A stretch of 28,842 bases of DNA, taken from the IMG/VR virus record IMGVR_UViG_3300010354_000439, positions 1-28,842 of that record; one strand, 5' to 3'. This stretch comes from a virus. Shown piece by piece: positions 1 to 6,630 of the stretch (its first letter is position 1; each line of letters starts with the position of its first letter). Both the position numbers and the translations under genes were made by a program. The notes beneath the pieces are model-generated. The model saw only the letters and a list, made by a program, of their open reading frames with translations, had not been told where the DNA came from and did not search any database.

Positions 1-98
1 CCAAACAGTTTGATCTGTTCGTCAGCAAGATCTTGTGCTAGGTTTTGCTCCCCAGGATGACCTTGGTAGTAGGTTGGAAAATAAGGACTAGTAGGCAT
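1..98 (-). CDS. 14: Neck protein gp14, N-terminal fragment (cut by window edge)
   Basis: The minus strand opens with ATG at 98 and stays open to the window edge, giving about 32 residues beginning MPTSPYFPTYY and continuing through GEQNLAQDLADEQIKLFG. This matches the N-terminus I recall for cyanophage gp14, the neck/head-closure protein that acts with gp13 after DNA packaging to complete the portal and accept the tail. It starts one base past the gp13 stop, in the T4 order 13-14, so the two are probably translated from one message. Only the N-terminus is visible, so function rests on this short match plus position. Confidence 0.8.
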   Translation of the reverse strand, partial: MPTSPYFPTYYQGHPGEQNLAQDLADEQIKLF

Positions 99-99
99 C

Positions 100-900
100 T
101 TATCCGATCATATCCATAGGTGGGATTGCATACTTGCTGAGGACTTCGCTTTCGATCTTTTCGATCTCACCGATAGCATCCTCATACAACTGCCTGCCGT
201 TGAGTGTCAAACCACCAGGCAGTTGAACGTTATTGTATTTGATTAGGTTTTGACCCCACTGCTTCTTCATTAGAGCAGTAGCATATCTCTTCACAAACAT
301 ATCATTATACATTTCAGTAGCATCTGTTGGATCGACCAATCGATGGCACTCAATCAACAAATACTTACCTTCATCAAGAAACTCTTTACCAATGTCAAGA
401 TACAAACGATCACGGCGCATGTTGTATCTGAACTGCTGGAATGATCCATTGTTGAGAACCATATCCAAAGTTTCTAGATATTCCTTGGTCATATAATAGT
501 TGAGGATATCAAGTGACCCGAATGCATATAGATCATTCAGGAACAATTGATACTCAACGCCAAAAAGGTTTGAACGGATTGAGTTGCTGACCAATCCAAA
601 TACTTTTGTGATACCTACAACATGCGGAGGAATTGGAATATAATTGGTTGCCTCTTCCCAATTTGTTGTTCCATTTGATGTTGTTACCTTGCCAGCAAGT
701 CTAGCAGTATCATCAGCATTCAACTCATGTCTGAGATAGCATCTCTCCATACCGTTGTAGCAGTTCTCTTGGAAGAACTGGATGGTATCGTCGATAACAT
801 TGTTTACCTGTTCATCATCGATATTGATCTGAAGGACAGGCTCACCAAGCTGTCTCTTACAGTATGTGATAAGATCAGACCTTGAATTTGGAGATGCCAT
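100..900 (-). CDS. 13: Neck protein gp13
   Basis: This encodes 266 residues beginning MASPNSRSDLITYCKRQLG, the characteristic opening of gp13 in T4-like cyanophages. T4 gp13 is somewhat longer (about 309 aa). The protein is part of the neck that closes the filled head and joins it to the tail. The C-terminal part carries a helical stretch (LPGGLTLNGRQLYEDAIG), also typical of the family. I chose the ATG at 900 because MAS-NSR is the usual N-terminus. An in-frame TTG at 909 would add MCV and sits at a better distance from the AGGG in the hairpin just upstream, so it cannot be excluded. gp14 follows one base downstream. A late promoter motif lies 26 bases upstream, in the loop of a terminator. 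Confidence 0.9.
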   Translation of the reverse strand: MASPNSRSDLITYCKRQLGEPVLQINIDDEQVNNVIDDTIQFFQENCYNGMERCYLRHELNADDTARLAGKVTTSNGTTNWEEATNYIPIPPHVVGITKVFGLVSNSIRSNLFGVEYQLFLNDLYAFGSLDILNYYMTKEYLETLDMVLNNGSFQQFRYNMRRDRLYLDIGKEFLDEGKYLLIECHRLVDPTDATEMYNDMFVKRYATALMKKQWGQNLIKYNNVQLPGGLTLNGRQLYEDAIGEIEKIESEVLSKYAIPPMDMIG

Positions 901-907
901 TACACAC

Positions 908-943
908 AAAAAATCCCTTCTTACATATTTAGTAAGAAGGGAT
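908..943 (-). terminator. Rho-independent terminator between the small coiled-coil gene and gp13
   Basis: A perfect 12-bp inverted repeat (ATCCCTTCTTAC / GTAAGAAGGGAT, 913-924 and 932-943) has a 7-base loop and is followed on the minus strand by six T residues. It starts 7 bases after the stop of the small gene at 950. Structure and T run are those of a strong intrinsic terminator for transcripts arriving from higher coordinates. Its loop holds a late promoter motif. Confidence 0.88.
926..932 (-). promoter_or_regulatory. Late promoter motif (CTAAATA) for gp13
   Basis: The minus strand reads CTAAATAT here, a close variant of the T4-type late promoter TATAAATA. It is 26 bases from the gp13 ATG, matching the 22-31 base spacing seen before other genes in the window. 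It lies inside the loop of the terminator hairpin, so transcription could stop and restart at the same site. Confidence 0.65.
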
Positions 944-949
944 CTAGGA

Positions 950-1141
950 TTATTCTACTACTTCAGTTGGAGATACTTCTGGTTCTTCTTCTTGTTCTAG
1001 AAGTCCCAGAGTTTCAAGACCACCTTGGAGTTTGATCTTATACTCTTTTGCCTTTTGGAGATTTTCTTCTAGTTCACGAATTTGCTTATCTGTTGTAGCA
1101 ATTTGTTCTTCGAAATTTGCCTTAAGTGCTGCGGGGTCCAT
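950..1141 (-). CDS. Small coiled-coil protein, function unknown
   Basis: This encodes 63 residues from the ATG at 1141. An in-frame GTG at 1150 would add MIT, but the ATG is preferred. The sequence is highly charged and helical: the stretch from about residue 10 to 45 (QIATTDKQIRELEENLQKAK and on) has heptad-like spacing of I/L/A and should form a coiled coil, followed by an acidic tail rich in Glu, Pro and Val. I recall similar short coiled-coil proteins near the neck genes of marine T4-like phages, but no function is known to me. A late promoter motif lies 29 bases upstream and a terminator follows, so it may form a single-gene late unit. Confidence 0.7.
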   Translation of the reverse strand: MDPAALKANFEEQIATTDKQIRELEENLQKAKEYKIKLQGGLETLGLLEQEEEPEVSPTEVVE

Positions 1142-1169
1142 AGTTATCACTTTGAATGGTGTGTTCTTT

Positions 1170-1177
1170 TATTTATG
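1170..1177 (-). promoter_or_regulatory. Late promoter motif (CATAAATA)
   Basis: The minus strand reads CATAAATA, matching the T4-like late consensus NATAAATA exactly. It is 29 bases from the ATG at 1141 and overlaps the stop codon of the upstream gene (1173-1175). Confidence 0.72.
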
Positions 1178-1415
1178 GTAATATTGTTCCTTCTGATTGT
1201 GCAGGATCATGAATATCATAATCCTCCAATAAAATGTAATTTATACTTTCTTCAAACTCTTTTATTTTTCGTATAGTGTCTGCAATTTCTTCATTGGTTG
1301 GAACTGGTCTTGGATCATCCCAACAAAAGTTTCCATGATTTAAAGACCATTTAGCTCCTGGTCTCAATAAATTAATTGCTGCGTCCAATCCAACAAATTC
1401 ATATCTATTTTTCAT
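1173..1415 (-). CDS. Small XkdW-like protein, function unknown
   Basis: This encodes 80 residues beginning MKNRYEFVGLDAAINLLRPG. The pattern of an N-terminal segment with LLRPGAKW, then WDDPRPVPTNEEI, then a helix, resembles small proteins annotated XkdW-like in marine phages; this is from memory and was not searched. A longer in-frame reading to 1532 exists, but the ATG at 1415 overlaps the upstream stop as ATGA. That is the normal sign of translational coupling, and the upstream frame is clearly the real gene there. It pairs with the 124-aa gene before it. Their place between fibre genes and the neck suggests a structural or fibre-assembly role, but that is inference only. Confidence 0.75.
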   Translation of the reverse strand: MKNRYEFVGLDAAINLLRPGAKWSLNHGNFCWDDPRPVPTNEEIADTIRKIKEFEESINYILLEDYDIHDPAQSEGTILP

Positions 1416-1786
1416 TGATCTTCTTTGTCCCATTGCAAAAATTCTTCGTTCCATATCCAAGAACATCCAACTCCAGCTGGCGGCATAGGAATTGGTGGTT
1501 CCCAAACCAGAGTATCTTGATTTAATTTCCAACTATCATATGGTTTTTTATCTATAAACGCATCGTTAATTGGGTCATAATACCCACCAATCGACGCATA
1601 TCTACGTCTACAGTTATTATTGTATGAAGTTTTTTTCCATCTGGTGTCTTGTCCATGCCATTCTTTTAGTTTAGACACGGCTTTCTCTTCATCCAATTCA
1701 CCAAAGTCTGTCAACTCCCAAAAGTCATCTACTTTGCTGATATGAATGACCACGTTATCATCATTTAATTTTGCATAGTGTGCCAT
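1412..1786 (-). CDS. Conserved phage protein of unknown function (MAHYAKL family)
   Basis: This encodes 124 residues starting MAHYAKLNDDNVVIHISKVD. It resembles a family very common in marine myoviruses: an N-terminal MAHFAK-like strand, a central W-x2-TSYN-x3-RR segment, a Y-A-x-I-G-x-x-Y-D motif, then KPYDSW-L and a tryptophan-rich C-terminus with W-EPP-P-P and WNEE-LQWD. All of these are visible here. No function is established to my knowledge; its frequent place beside tail-fibre genes suggests a structural or assembly role. It overlaps the next gene by ATGA. A late promoter motif lies 31 bases before its start. Confidence 0.8.
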   Translation of the reverse strand: MAHYAKLNDDNVVIHISKVDDFWELTDFGELDEEKAVSKLKEWHGQDTRWKKTSYNNNCRRRYASIGGYYDPINDAFIDKKPYDSWKLNQDTLVWEPPIPMPPAGVGCSWIWNEEFLQWDKEDQ

Positions 1787-1816
1787 GTTTAAAGATAAAA
1801 ACTACTCTGGTTCAAG

Positions 1817-1824
1817 TATTTATG
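1817..1824 (-). promoter_or_regulatory. Late promoter motif (CATAAATA)
   Basis: The minus strand reads CATAAATA, an exact match to the NATAAATA late consensus, 31 bases before the ATG at 1786. It overlaps the stop codon of the upstream oxygenase (1820-1822). Confidence 0.72.
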
Positions 1825-2395
1825 TGCTGGAGATGCAACTATCGTAGGCATGTTGTAGGAAATAACCGTCCCTTCTAACATAATGGAAAAATATCTGGTG
1901 ATAGTACGTATCTTTATCTCCTTTTAATGGGGTTCTCCAGTGAGGCAATAAATGACCTTTATATAAAACAGCATCTCCAGACTTAGTTACTAATTCATGT
2001 ATCTCCCCATTTTCTAACTCAAAATAAATTGGCCAATCATACGAAGCATTACTACTGATATGCATAGAGACACTTACTTCACAAGATTCTCTATCAACAT
2101 GTCTCTTTAGATCTTGATTTTTAAAATAAAATCTATCATAGTAATATGTCGGATATAATTTTTCTTGGATAATATTTTCTACGGTAGATTTTACTGCGTA
2201 ATATAGATCTTTATATTTTGGGTGATTGTAGCGAGATAAACTTCCAGTTACTTGACCCTCTTTTTGATCCCATGTAGACAGTTTTCCTTTTAAGTCATAT
2301 CCAAATCTTCCCCTATCCAACGGGGGATTTTCTTTTAGTGGTTCAATTATTGCTAAATTTTTTAATACCATTAATGTCCAGTCATTATTCATCAT
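1820..2395 (-). CDS. 2OG-Fe(II) oxygenase 1 (prolyl-hydroxylase-like)
   Basis: This encodes 191 residues from ATG at 2395; an adjacent ATG at 2392 is equally possible. Fold features of the 2-oxoglutarate/Fe(II) dioxygenases are visible: a first iron ligand pair H99-x-D101 in KRHVDRE, a strand region SVSMHISSN, then SGDAVLYKGHLLPHWR with H152 as the probable distal iron ligand, and a C-terminal FFHYV strand. Enzymes of this family use 2-oxoglutarate and O2 to hydroxylate proteins, sugars or small molecules; the substrate cannot be told from sequence. It overlaps the previous oxygenase gene by four bases and has a GAGGTGG ribosome-binding sequence at 2398-2404, so the pair is co-translated. It is clearly different in sequence from the other three oxygenases here. 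Confidence 0.8.
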   Translation of the reverse strand: MMNNDWTLMVLKNLAIIEPLKENPPLDRGRFGYDLKGKLSTWDQKEGQVTGSLSRYNHPKYKDLYYAVKSTVENIIQEKLYPTYYYDRFYFKNQDLKRHVDRESCEVSVSMHISSNASYDWPIYFELENGEIHELVTKSGDAVLYKGHLLPHWRTPLKGDKDTYYHQIFFHYVRRDGYFLQHAYDSCISST

Positions 2396-2946
2396 TTCCA
2401 CCTCGGTCCAACAATCCATCCAACCAACGATTTTCTAATTCCAGATTCTATTTTTCTAACTCTGTGCTTAGTTCTACTATCAAATACAATCAACGTTCCT
2501 CTTTTCTTTGGAGCCATATATATTTTTCCAGCTTCATTCATTAACTGGAATTCACCTCCAGCATATTCTTCTGGATTTGACAATTGAAGAACCACCGATA
2601 ACTTTCTACATCCCTCATCAGTCAAAGATTCTAATCCAGAATCCTGATGCCAATGATAGTATTGCCCAGGTTCATATTTGGTAAATTGCATTTCTCCACC
2701 ATCAACCCCAGTAATATCATATTGCCAATTTGATTGATTTGCTTTTAACACATATGCAAAACAAAAATTAACAATCCAATGGTTATCATTTATCCAAGAT
2801 ACGTTGCTATCTCGCACATTCAAATCTATTCCACTTAGAATGTGAGCTGATGAATTATTTTCATCGTATGGTTGACAATCTCTTTCAATTAGATCAACCA
2901 ATTCTTCTGGTATTTGTGTCTCAAACCAAATTGTCTGATGTGCCAT
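2392..2946 (-). CDS. 2OG-Fe(II) oxygenase 2 (PKHD/P4H-like)
   Basis: This encodes 184 residues from ATG at 2946 (MAHQTIWFETQIPEEL). The oxygenase core is unusually clear. FTKYEPGQYYHWHQD gives H100-x-D102, and SVVLQLSNPEEYAGGEFQL is the strand pair with the GGEF turn typical of PKHD/P4H-type hydroxylases. GTLIVFDSRTKHRV gives the distal H161, and R171 in RKSLVGW is the expected 2-oxoglutarate-binding arginine. The length fits a stand-alone P4H-like domain. Such enzymes hydroxylate Pro, Lys or Asp/Asn side chains, or other substrates; which applies here is unknown. It is the first minus-strand gene after the divergent carbamoyltransferase, with a late promoter motif 25 bases upstream, and overlaps oxygenase 1 downstream. 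Confidence 0.9.
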   Translation of the reverse strand: MAHQTIWFETQIPEELVDLIERDCQPYDENNSSAHILSGIDLNVRDSNVSWINDNHWIVNFCFAYVLKANQSNWQYDITGVDGGEMQFTKYEPGQYYHWHQDSGLESLTDEGCRKLSVVLQLSNPEEYAGGEFQLMNEAGKIYMAPKKRGTLIVFDSRTKHRVRKIESGIRKSLVGWIVGPRWK

Positions 2947-2970
2947 AATCAACCATAATCTATGTTATAA

Positions 2971-2978
2971 TATTTATT
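2971..2978 (-). promoter_or_regulatory. Late promoter motif (AATAAATA) in divergent intergenic region
   Basis: The minus strand reads AATAAATA, 25 bases from the oxygenase ATG at 2946. It lies in the only divergent spacer of the window (2947-2990), shared with the plus-strand carbamoyltransferase. On the plus strand the overlapping TATAAT (2966-2971) resembles a sigma70 -10 box, but no -35 box is visible at the right distance. Confidence 0.68.
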
Positions 2979-2990
2979 GCCCTCCAAAAG

Positions 2991-4595
2991 ATGTCTTTGA
3001 AAATCCTTGGTATAAGCAGAGTGCATAACTCTTCAACAACTTTAATCGAAAATGGGGAAATTGTCTACCACCTTGAGAATGAAAGACTTTCTGGTAGAAA
3101 ATATGATTCCTTCCCATTTCAGTGCTTAACAGATCTGGACACTAAAAATATTGATGCAATTTCTATATCTGGTGTCGGTAAATTAACGCCAGTAGATTGT
3201 TTTGTATCGGACGATGCTTATAGTTTATATGTGAAAACCAAAGAAAACAAATATGACATCAGTGTATATGATCTATCATTATCTCACCATAAATTACATG
3301 CTGCACATGCTTTTTATAATTCGGGATTTGATGAGGCAATCTGTATTGTAAAGGATGGTATGGGATCCGATGTTCCTTTGACAGGTGATTTATTTCAGTC
3401 TGGAACATATGGTAGAGAATTATCAACCACTTTTATTGCATCATACCCTGCTAAATTTGATATTGTAGATAGACATGTTGCCGTTCCCTTTCAAGCAAAT
3501 CATAGATTTGGCGTAACTCATATCTCAAATAATCTTGGTGAGGGGATGGCATTTCAAAAAACATCAATGGCATTTGGTTTTCATGAATTGGATGCTGGGA
3601 AGGTTATGGGACTAGCATCTTATGGAAAAGAATTACCAATTTCAATATATCAGAATGGTTTGATTAATAACAAACTTTTTTACATTGGTAAGAACTTACA
3701 TGATACTGGCATAAACTACAACCTTAATGACTTCAATACCAAAACAAACTTTGCGTACACATTACAAAAACAAACACAAGAACATGTTGGTCAATATATT
3801 ATTGACATGATTGAAAAAACGGGATGTAAAAATGTATGCTTATCTGGTGGATTTTTTCTCAATTGTGTAGCAAATTACTATTACCTCAGTGTTTTGCCAA
3901 ATGATGTTAAATTGTACATAGAACCAGTTTCTAGTGATGCTGGAACATCAATTGGAGCTGCTAAGTATATCTGGCACAAACAAACTGGAGACACAACAAA
4001 GAGAACTCTTAAAAGTTTATACCTTGGACCAGAGAGAGATTTTATACCAACAGGAAACCACACAACTGTAGATGAAGTTGCTGATCTTCTTGTCGCTGGA
4101 AAAGTAGTTGCTATCTATCAAGGAAGGTCTGAAGCAGGACCCAGAGCACTTGGCAATAGATCGATCTTATATGATCCAAGAGATCCAAATGCAAAAGATA
4201 AAATTAATAAGATAAAAAAACGAGAAGAATTTAGACCGTTTGCTGGAACAGTATTAGCAGAATATGCTGATCAATACTTTGATATGAGAGGACTAAAAGA
4301 AAGTCCTTTTATGATGTATGCTGTCAATGTTTTATCGGATGATCTCCCTGGGATTACTCATGTGGATAAAACTTGCAGAATACAAACAGTCACTAAAGAG
4401 CAAAACAAATACTATTACAATCTTATCAATGCTTTCCATAAAAAAACAGGGGTTCCTATTTTGTTCAATACATCCTTCAACCTTGCTGGTGAATGTATTG
4501 CAGAAACCCCCGAAGATGCAATCAGAACTTTAAAAAATTCTGATATCGATTATTTGTATTTTCCTGAATATGGTGTTATGGTAAGTAGCGAATAA
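2991..4595 (+). CDS. Carbamoyltransferase, NodU/CmcH/TobZ family
   Basis: This encodes 534 residues and is the only plus-strand gene. Family motifs are present in order: LGISRVHNSSTTLI and ENERLSGRKYDSFP near the N-terminus, the metal-binding LSHHKLHAAHAFYNSGF, KDGMGSD, VMGLASYGK, CLSGGFFLNCVAN and EPVSSDAGTSIGAAK. Then comes the C-terminal domain with GRSEAGPRALGNRSI, DPRDP, KKREEFRPFAGTVLAE, VDKTCRIQTV and PILFNTSFNLAGE. These enzymes move a carbamoyl group from carbamoyl phosphate to a hydroxyl, via a carbamoyl-adenylate, typically on sugars (Nod factors, aminoglycosides, novobiocin sugar, cephem). The length is near normal and both domains look intact. A likely substrate is a surface or virion-linked sugar, which is inference. 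Its 3' end overlaps the glycine-rich fibre gene on the other strand by 20 bases. No good ribosome-binding site is visible. Confidence 0.93.
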   Translation: MSLKILGISRVHNSSTTLIENGEIVYHLENERLSGRKYDSFPFQCLTDLDTKNIDAISISGVGKLTPVDCFVSDDAYSLYVKTKENKYDISVYDLSLSHHKLHAAHAFYNSGFDEAICIVKDGMGSDVPLTGDLFQSGTYGRELSTTFIASYPAKFDIVDRHVAVPFQANHRFGVTHISNNLGEGMAFQKTSMAFGFHELDAGKVMGLASYGKELPISIYQNGLINNKLFYIGKNLHDTGINYNLNDFNTKTNFAYTLQKQTQEHVGQYIIDMIEKTGCKNVCLSGGFFLNCVANYYYLSVLPNDVKLYIEPVSSDAGTSIGAAKYIWHKQTGDTTKRTLKSLYLGPERDFIPTGNHTTVDEVADLLVAGKVVAIYQGRSEAGPRALGNRSILYDPRDPNAKDKINKIKKREEFRPFAGTVLAEYADQYFDMRGLKESPFMMYAVNVLSDDLPGITHVDKTCRIQTVTKEQNKYYYNLINAFHKKTGVPILFNTSFNLAGECIAETPEDAIRTLKNSDIDYLYFPEYGVMVSSE

Positions 4596-5628
4596 TTACA
4601 ACGCCACTACCACCATTTCCACCTCTACCAGAAGGCCAGCTGGATCCAGCACCGCCGCCACCGCCGCCACCTAGACCGTTGGTGCCAGCTCCGCCACCGC
4701 CATCCCCAACTCTTTGTGGTGCCTCACCGCCATGACCACCTCCACCAGAACCACCATTGCCACCTCTAGTTGGTGACGGGAAACCACCACCTCCTCCGCC
4801 ACCTCCAGCGTAGGTTACTGATCCTCCAGAAAAAGTGCTAGCACGTCCATTACCACCAGGAGCAGAATTACCATTTCCCCCAGCCGTCCCACCTCCACCA
4901 GCTCCACCTCCACCAGATCCAGTATACGGCGCTACGTTTGGATTTGGTGCGCCAGAAAATCCATATCCGCTGGTTCCAGATTGACCAGGAGCTCCAGGTT
5001 GAGTAGCAGAGCCGCCAGATCCAGGGCTTCCGCCACCACCTCCAGCTCCACCACCAGAACCACCACTGCCACCAGGACGGTTGCCAGGACCAGAAGCACC
5101 ATATCCTCCACCGTATGCTACTAGACCATTAAAATTAGTATCGGAACCAGGAGTTCCATTTTGTTGATTTCCAGGATTATTAAATCCTGTTCCACCAGCA
5201 CCAACCTGAACTGGATATGTCCCAGCATTTAAAATCATGCCACTTACTTGGACAAATCCTCCAGCGCCACCGCCAGATCCACCATCAGTTCCTCCAGAAT
5301 CTGGACCAGCATTTCTAGTTCCACCACCGCCGCCACCTCCAATTAAGAGAACATCAACAGTTAATTGTCCTTCCACCTGTAGAGCACCATCTGTAGTGAA
5401 AGTGTGGACATTATAACCATTTACTGATGAAAGTGATCCACCAGTGGCACCACCACCACCACCACCAACACCAATCCAGTCAGAACCATCCCAAACTAAC
5501 ACCGTTTCTTCAGTGGTGTCGTAAACAACAGTTCCAACTTGCACGCCAGATGGCAATTGACTTGTTGAATATTTTGGCAAAACTAAAATAGAACTGATGT
5601 TCGCAGTTCCTACATTAAGTTGGGACAT
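4576..5628 (-). CDS. Glycine-rich tail-fibre tip / adhesin-like protein
   Basis: This encodes 350 residues. Residues 1-60 form a fibre-type lead (SQLPSGVQVGTVVYDTTEET, VWDGSDWIGV), a motif shared with the other fibre genes here. Residues about 70-100 include HTFTTDGALQVEG, then VDVLLIGGGGGGG. From there to the end the protein is dominated by glycine tracts separated by Ser, Asn, Pro and aromatic residues (GGAGGF, GGYGASGPG, GGGGGGFPSP), ending GGSGVVIIRYLP. This ending is common in glycine-rich phage proteins, and polyglycine sandwich folds are known from receptor-binding tips such as T-even gp38. A short collagen-like run PGAPGQSGTSG lies mid-protein. It probably forms or caps a fibre tip that binds the host. 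A late promoter precedes it, and its 3' end overlaps the carbamoyltransferase on the opposite strand. Confidence 0.8.
   Translation of the reverse strand: MSQLNVGTANISSILVLPKYSTSQLPSGVQVGTVVYDTTEETVLVWDGSDWIGVGGGGGGATGGSLSSVNGYNVHTFTTDGALQVEGQLTVDVLLIGGGGGGGTRNAGPDSGGTDGGSGGGAGGFVQVSGMILNAGTYPVQVGAGGTGFNNPGNQQNGTPGSDTNFNGLVAYGGGYGASGPGNRPGGSGGSGGGAGGGGGSPGSGGSATQPGAPGQSGTSGYGFSGAPNPNVAPYTGSGGGGAGGGGTAGGNGNSAPGGNGRASTFSGGSVTYAGGGGGGGGFPSPTRGGNGGSGGGGHGGEAPQRVGDGGGGAGTNGLGGGGGGGAGSSWPSGRGGNGGSGVVIIRYLP
5448..5465. repeat. Trinucleotide repeat (CAC)6 in the glycine-rich gene
   Basis: Six perfect CAC units encode part of the first polyglycine run after the fibre lead. Similar but interrupted CCG/CCA tracts occur near 4650-4680. 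Slippage here would change the number of glycines without a frameshift. Confidence 0.8.
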
Positions 5629-5649
5629 GGTTTATTATCTTAGTAAAAC

Positions 5650-5657
5650 TATTTATC
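5650..5657 (-). promoter_or_regulatory. Late promoter motif (GATAAATA)
   Basis: The minus strand reads GATAAATA, an exact NATAAATA match, 22 bases before the ATG of the glycine-rich gene at 5628. It overlaps the stop codon of the upstream 95-aa gene (5656-5658). Confidence 0.72.
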
Positions 5658-5943
5658 AGTCAAGATCCTCTTCAAATTCCTCTTGTGAGAAATCATAGTT
5701 TTGATATTCTTCAATATCAAATGGTGGGCGAATTTGTGCTTTCTTGGAGGCAATCCAAGTATAAAATTTTCCACCCTTTCCAGGTACAATATCATCATTC
5801 ATATCATGCCACAATCTATCCAATTGCTTTTCAATTGGTCCATATGAGAAACCACGAGCTTCATTAAATTTTTTGATCTGCTCGTTTCTAGCATCAGACC
5901 ATTCACGAAATTTAGATCTCTTTCTTGGAAAGTTCATTGTCAT
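5656..5943 (-). CDS. Small hypothetical protein in oxygenase cluster
   Basis: This encodes 95 residues from ATG at 5943 (MTMNFPRKRSKFREWSDARN); a second ATG at 5937 is an alternative start. The N-terminal half is basic, with many Arg and Lys. The middle has a helical stretch with QLDRLWHDMNDDIVPGKGGK followed by FYTWIASKKAQIRPP, and the C-terminus is strongly acidic and aromatic (YQNYDFSQEEFEEDLD). I do not recognise the function. The W-D-G-x2-G-x2-F-Y-x-W-I pattern resembles short proteins I have seen in cyanophage genomes, without a known role. It begins two bases after the stop of oxygenase 3, so it is in one transcription unit with it. Confidence 0.72.
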   Translation of the reverse strand: MTMNFPRKRSKFREWSDARNEQIKKFNEARGFSYGPIEKQLDRLWHDMNDDIVPGKGGKFYTWIASKKAQIRPPFDIEEYQNYDFSQEEFEEDLD

Positions 5944-5945
5944 TG

Positions 5946-6629
5946 TTAGCGTTCCTTTATTGTAAAAGTGTATTTACCATTATCTATTGTTTGCGGTATA
6001 AAATTCATAGAAATGGAAGTTCTACCTGCCCAGAAATTTGTCATGCCATAGTATCCATGGCGTAATTCAGAGGACCAAAGTAAAAGATCTCCAGATGATG
6101 GATACAATGTTTCCATCCTTCTTGTATATTTATTGGAATTATCATTCGAAGGTCTTTTGTGCGCTAAAACTGGAAGAAGTTCGATATGCTGTTTGTAAAA
6201 TTCTATACCAGCATGGACCCATTCTTCTCTATGAACATAAAATGTCCCAGCAACTAAACAGTTGTGATGATTGTGGTCTATTTGACCTGCTCTCTCACCA
6301 CAAATATTTACCCAAGAATCTGTAATTAAAATTTTATTATCTTCTTCTATCTGATAATCTAAAACCTCGGTCATAAAATGTCTAGCACAATCCTGTGACC
6401 ATGCTTTAAATTCTTGCAACTCTTTATACTCGTGCAAAACTGACAATCCAGATTGATTGTAGTAATGTATTAGAGAAGGATCATTAACATTTTCACTAAA
6501 CTCTGCGCTTCCTTCTTTATGTTTTTCTGCTATCTCTTTTACGAGATCATGAATGGCAGATAATTTGTCGTCATCATAATGATATCTAGAAACTACTGTT
6601 GGAAATAATTCGAAATTTTCATGGTCCAT
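5946..6629 (-). CDS. 2OG-Fe(II) oxygenase 3 (TIGR02466/PF13759-like)
   Basis: This encodes 227 residues. The start MDHENFELFPTVVSRYHYDD resembles the opening (LFPTPV-like) of the putative 2OG-Fe(II) oxygenase family PF13759, which is frequent in cyanophages. The core has WVNICGERAGQIDHNHHN followed by LVAGTFYVHREEW. The cluster D118, H119, H121 and H122 contains the first iron ligands, by family precedent H119-x-H121 or the neighbouring pair. Downstream, GDLLLWSSELRHGYYG gives distal H191, and GRTSISMNF gives R203, the likely 2-oxoglutarate-binding arginine. All expected elements are intact. The substrate is unknown. It starts one base after the stop of oxygenase 4 and is followed two bases later by the 95-aa gene. 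Confidence 0.88.
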   Translation of the reverse strand: MDHENFELFPTVVSRYHYDDDKLSAIHDLVKEIAEKHKEGSAEFSENVNDPSLIHYYNQSGLSVLHEYKELQEFKAWSQDCARHFMTEVLDYQIEEDNKILITDSWVNICGERAGQIDHNHHNCLVAGTFYVHREEWVHAGIEFYKQHIELLPVLAHKRPSNDNSNKYTRRMETLYPSSGDLLLWSSELRHGYYGMTNFWAGRTSISMNFIPQTIDNGKYTFTIKER

Positions 6630-6630
6630 A

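Noticed and set aside
1416-1532. N-terminal extension of the 80-aa gene to 1532
   Set aside because: The region is coded in another frame by the 124-aa protein with clear family motifs, and the ATGA overlap marks 1415 as the start.
2966-2971. TATAAT box as a sigma70 promoter for the carbamoyltransferase
   Set aside because: No acceptable -35 sequence lies 16-18 bases upstream, and AT-rich spacers give such matches by chance. It is noted in the neighbouring entry but not called.
4600-5460. Repeated CCACC/CCGCC units as a CRISPR-like or tandem DNA array
   Set aside because: The units are glycine codons in an intact reading frame with no fixed spacer length.
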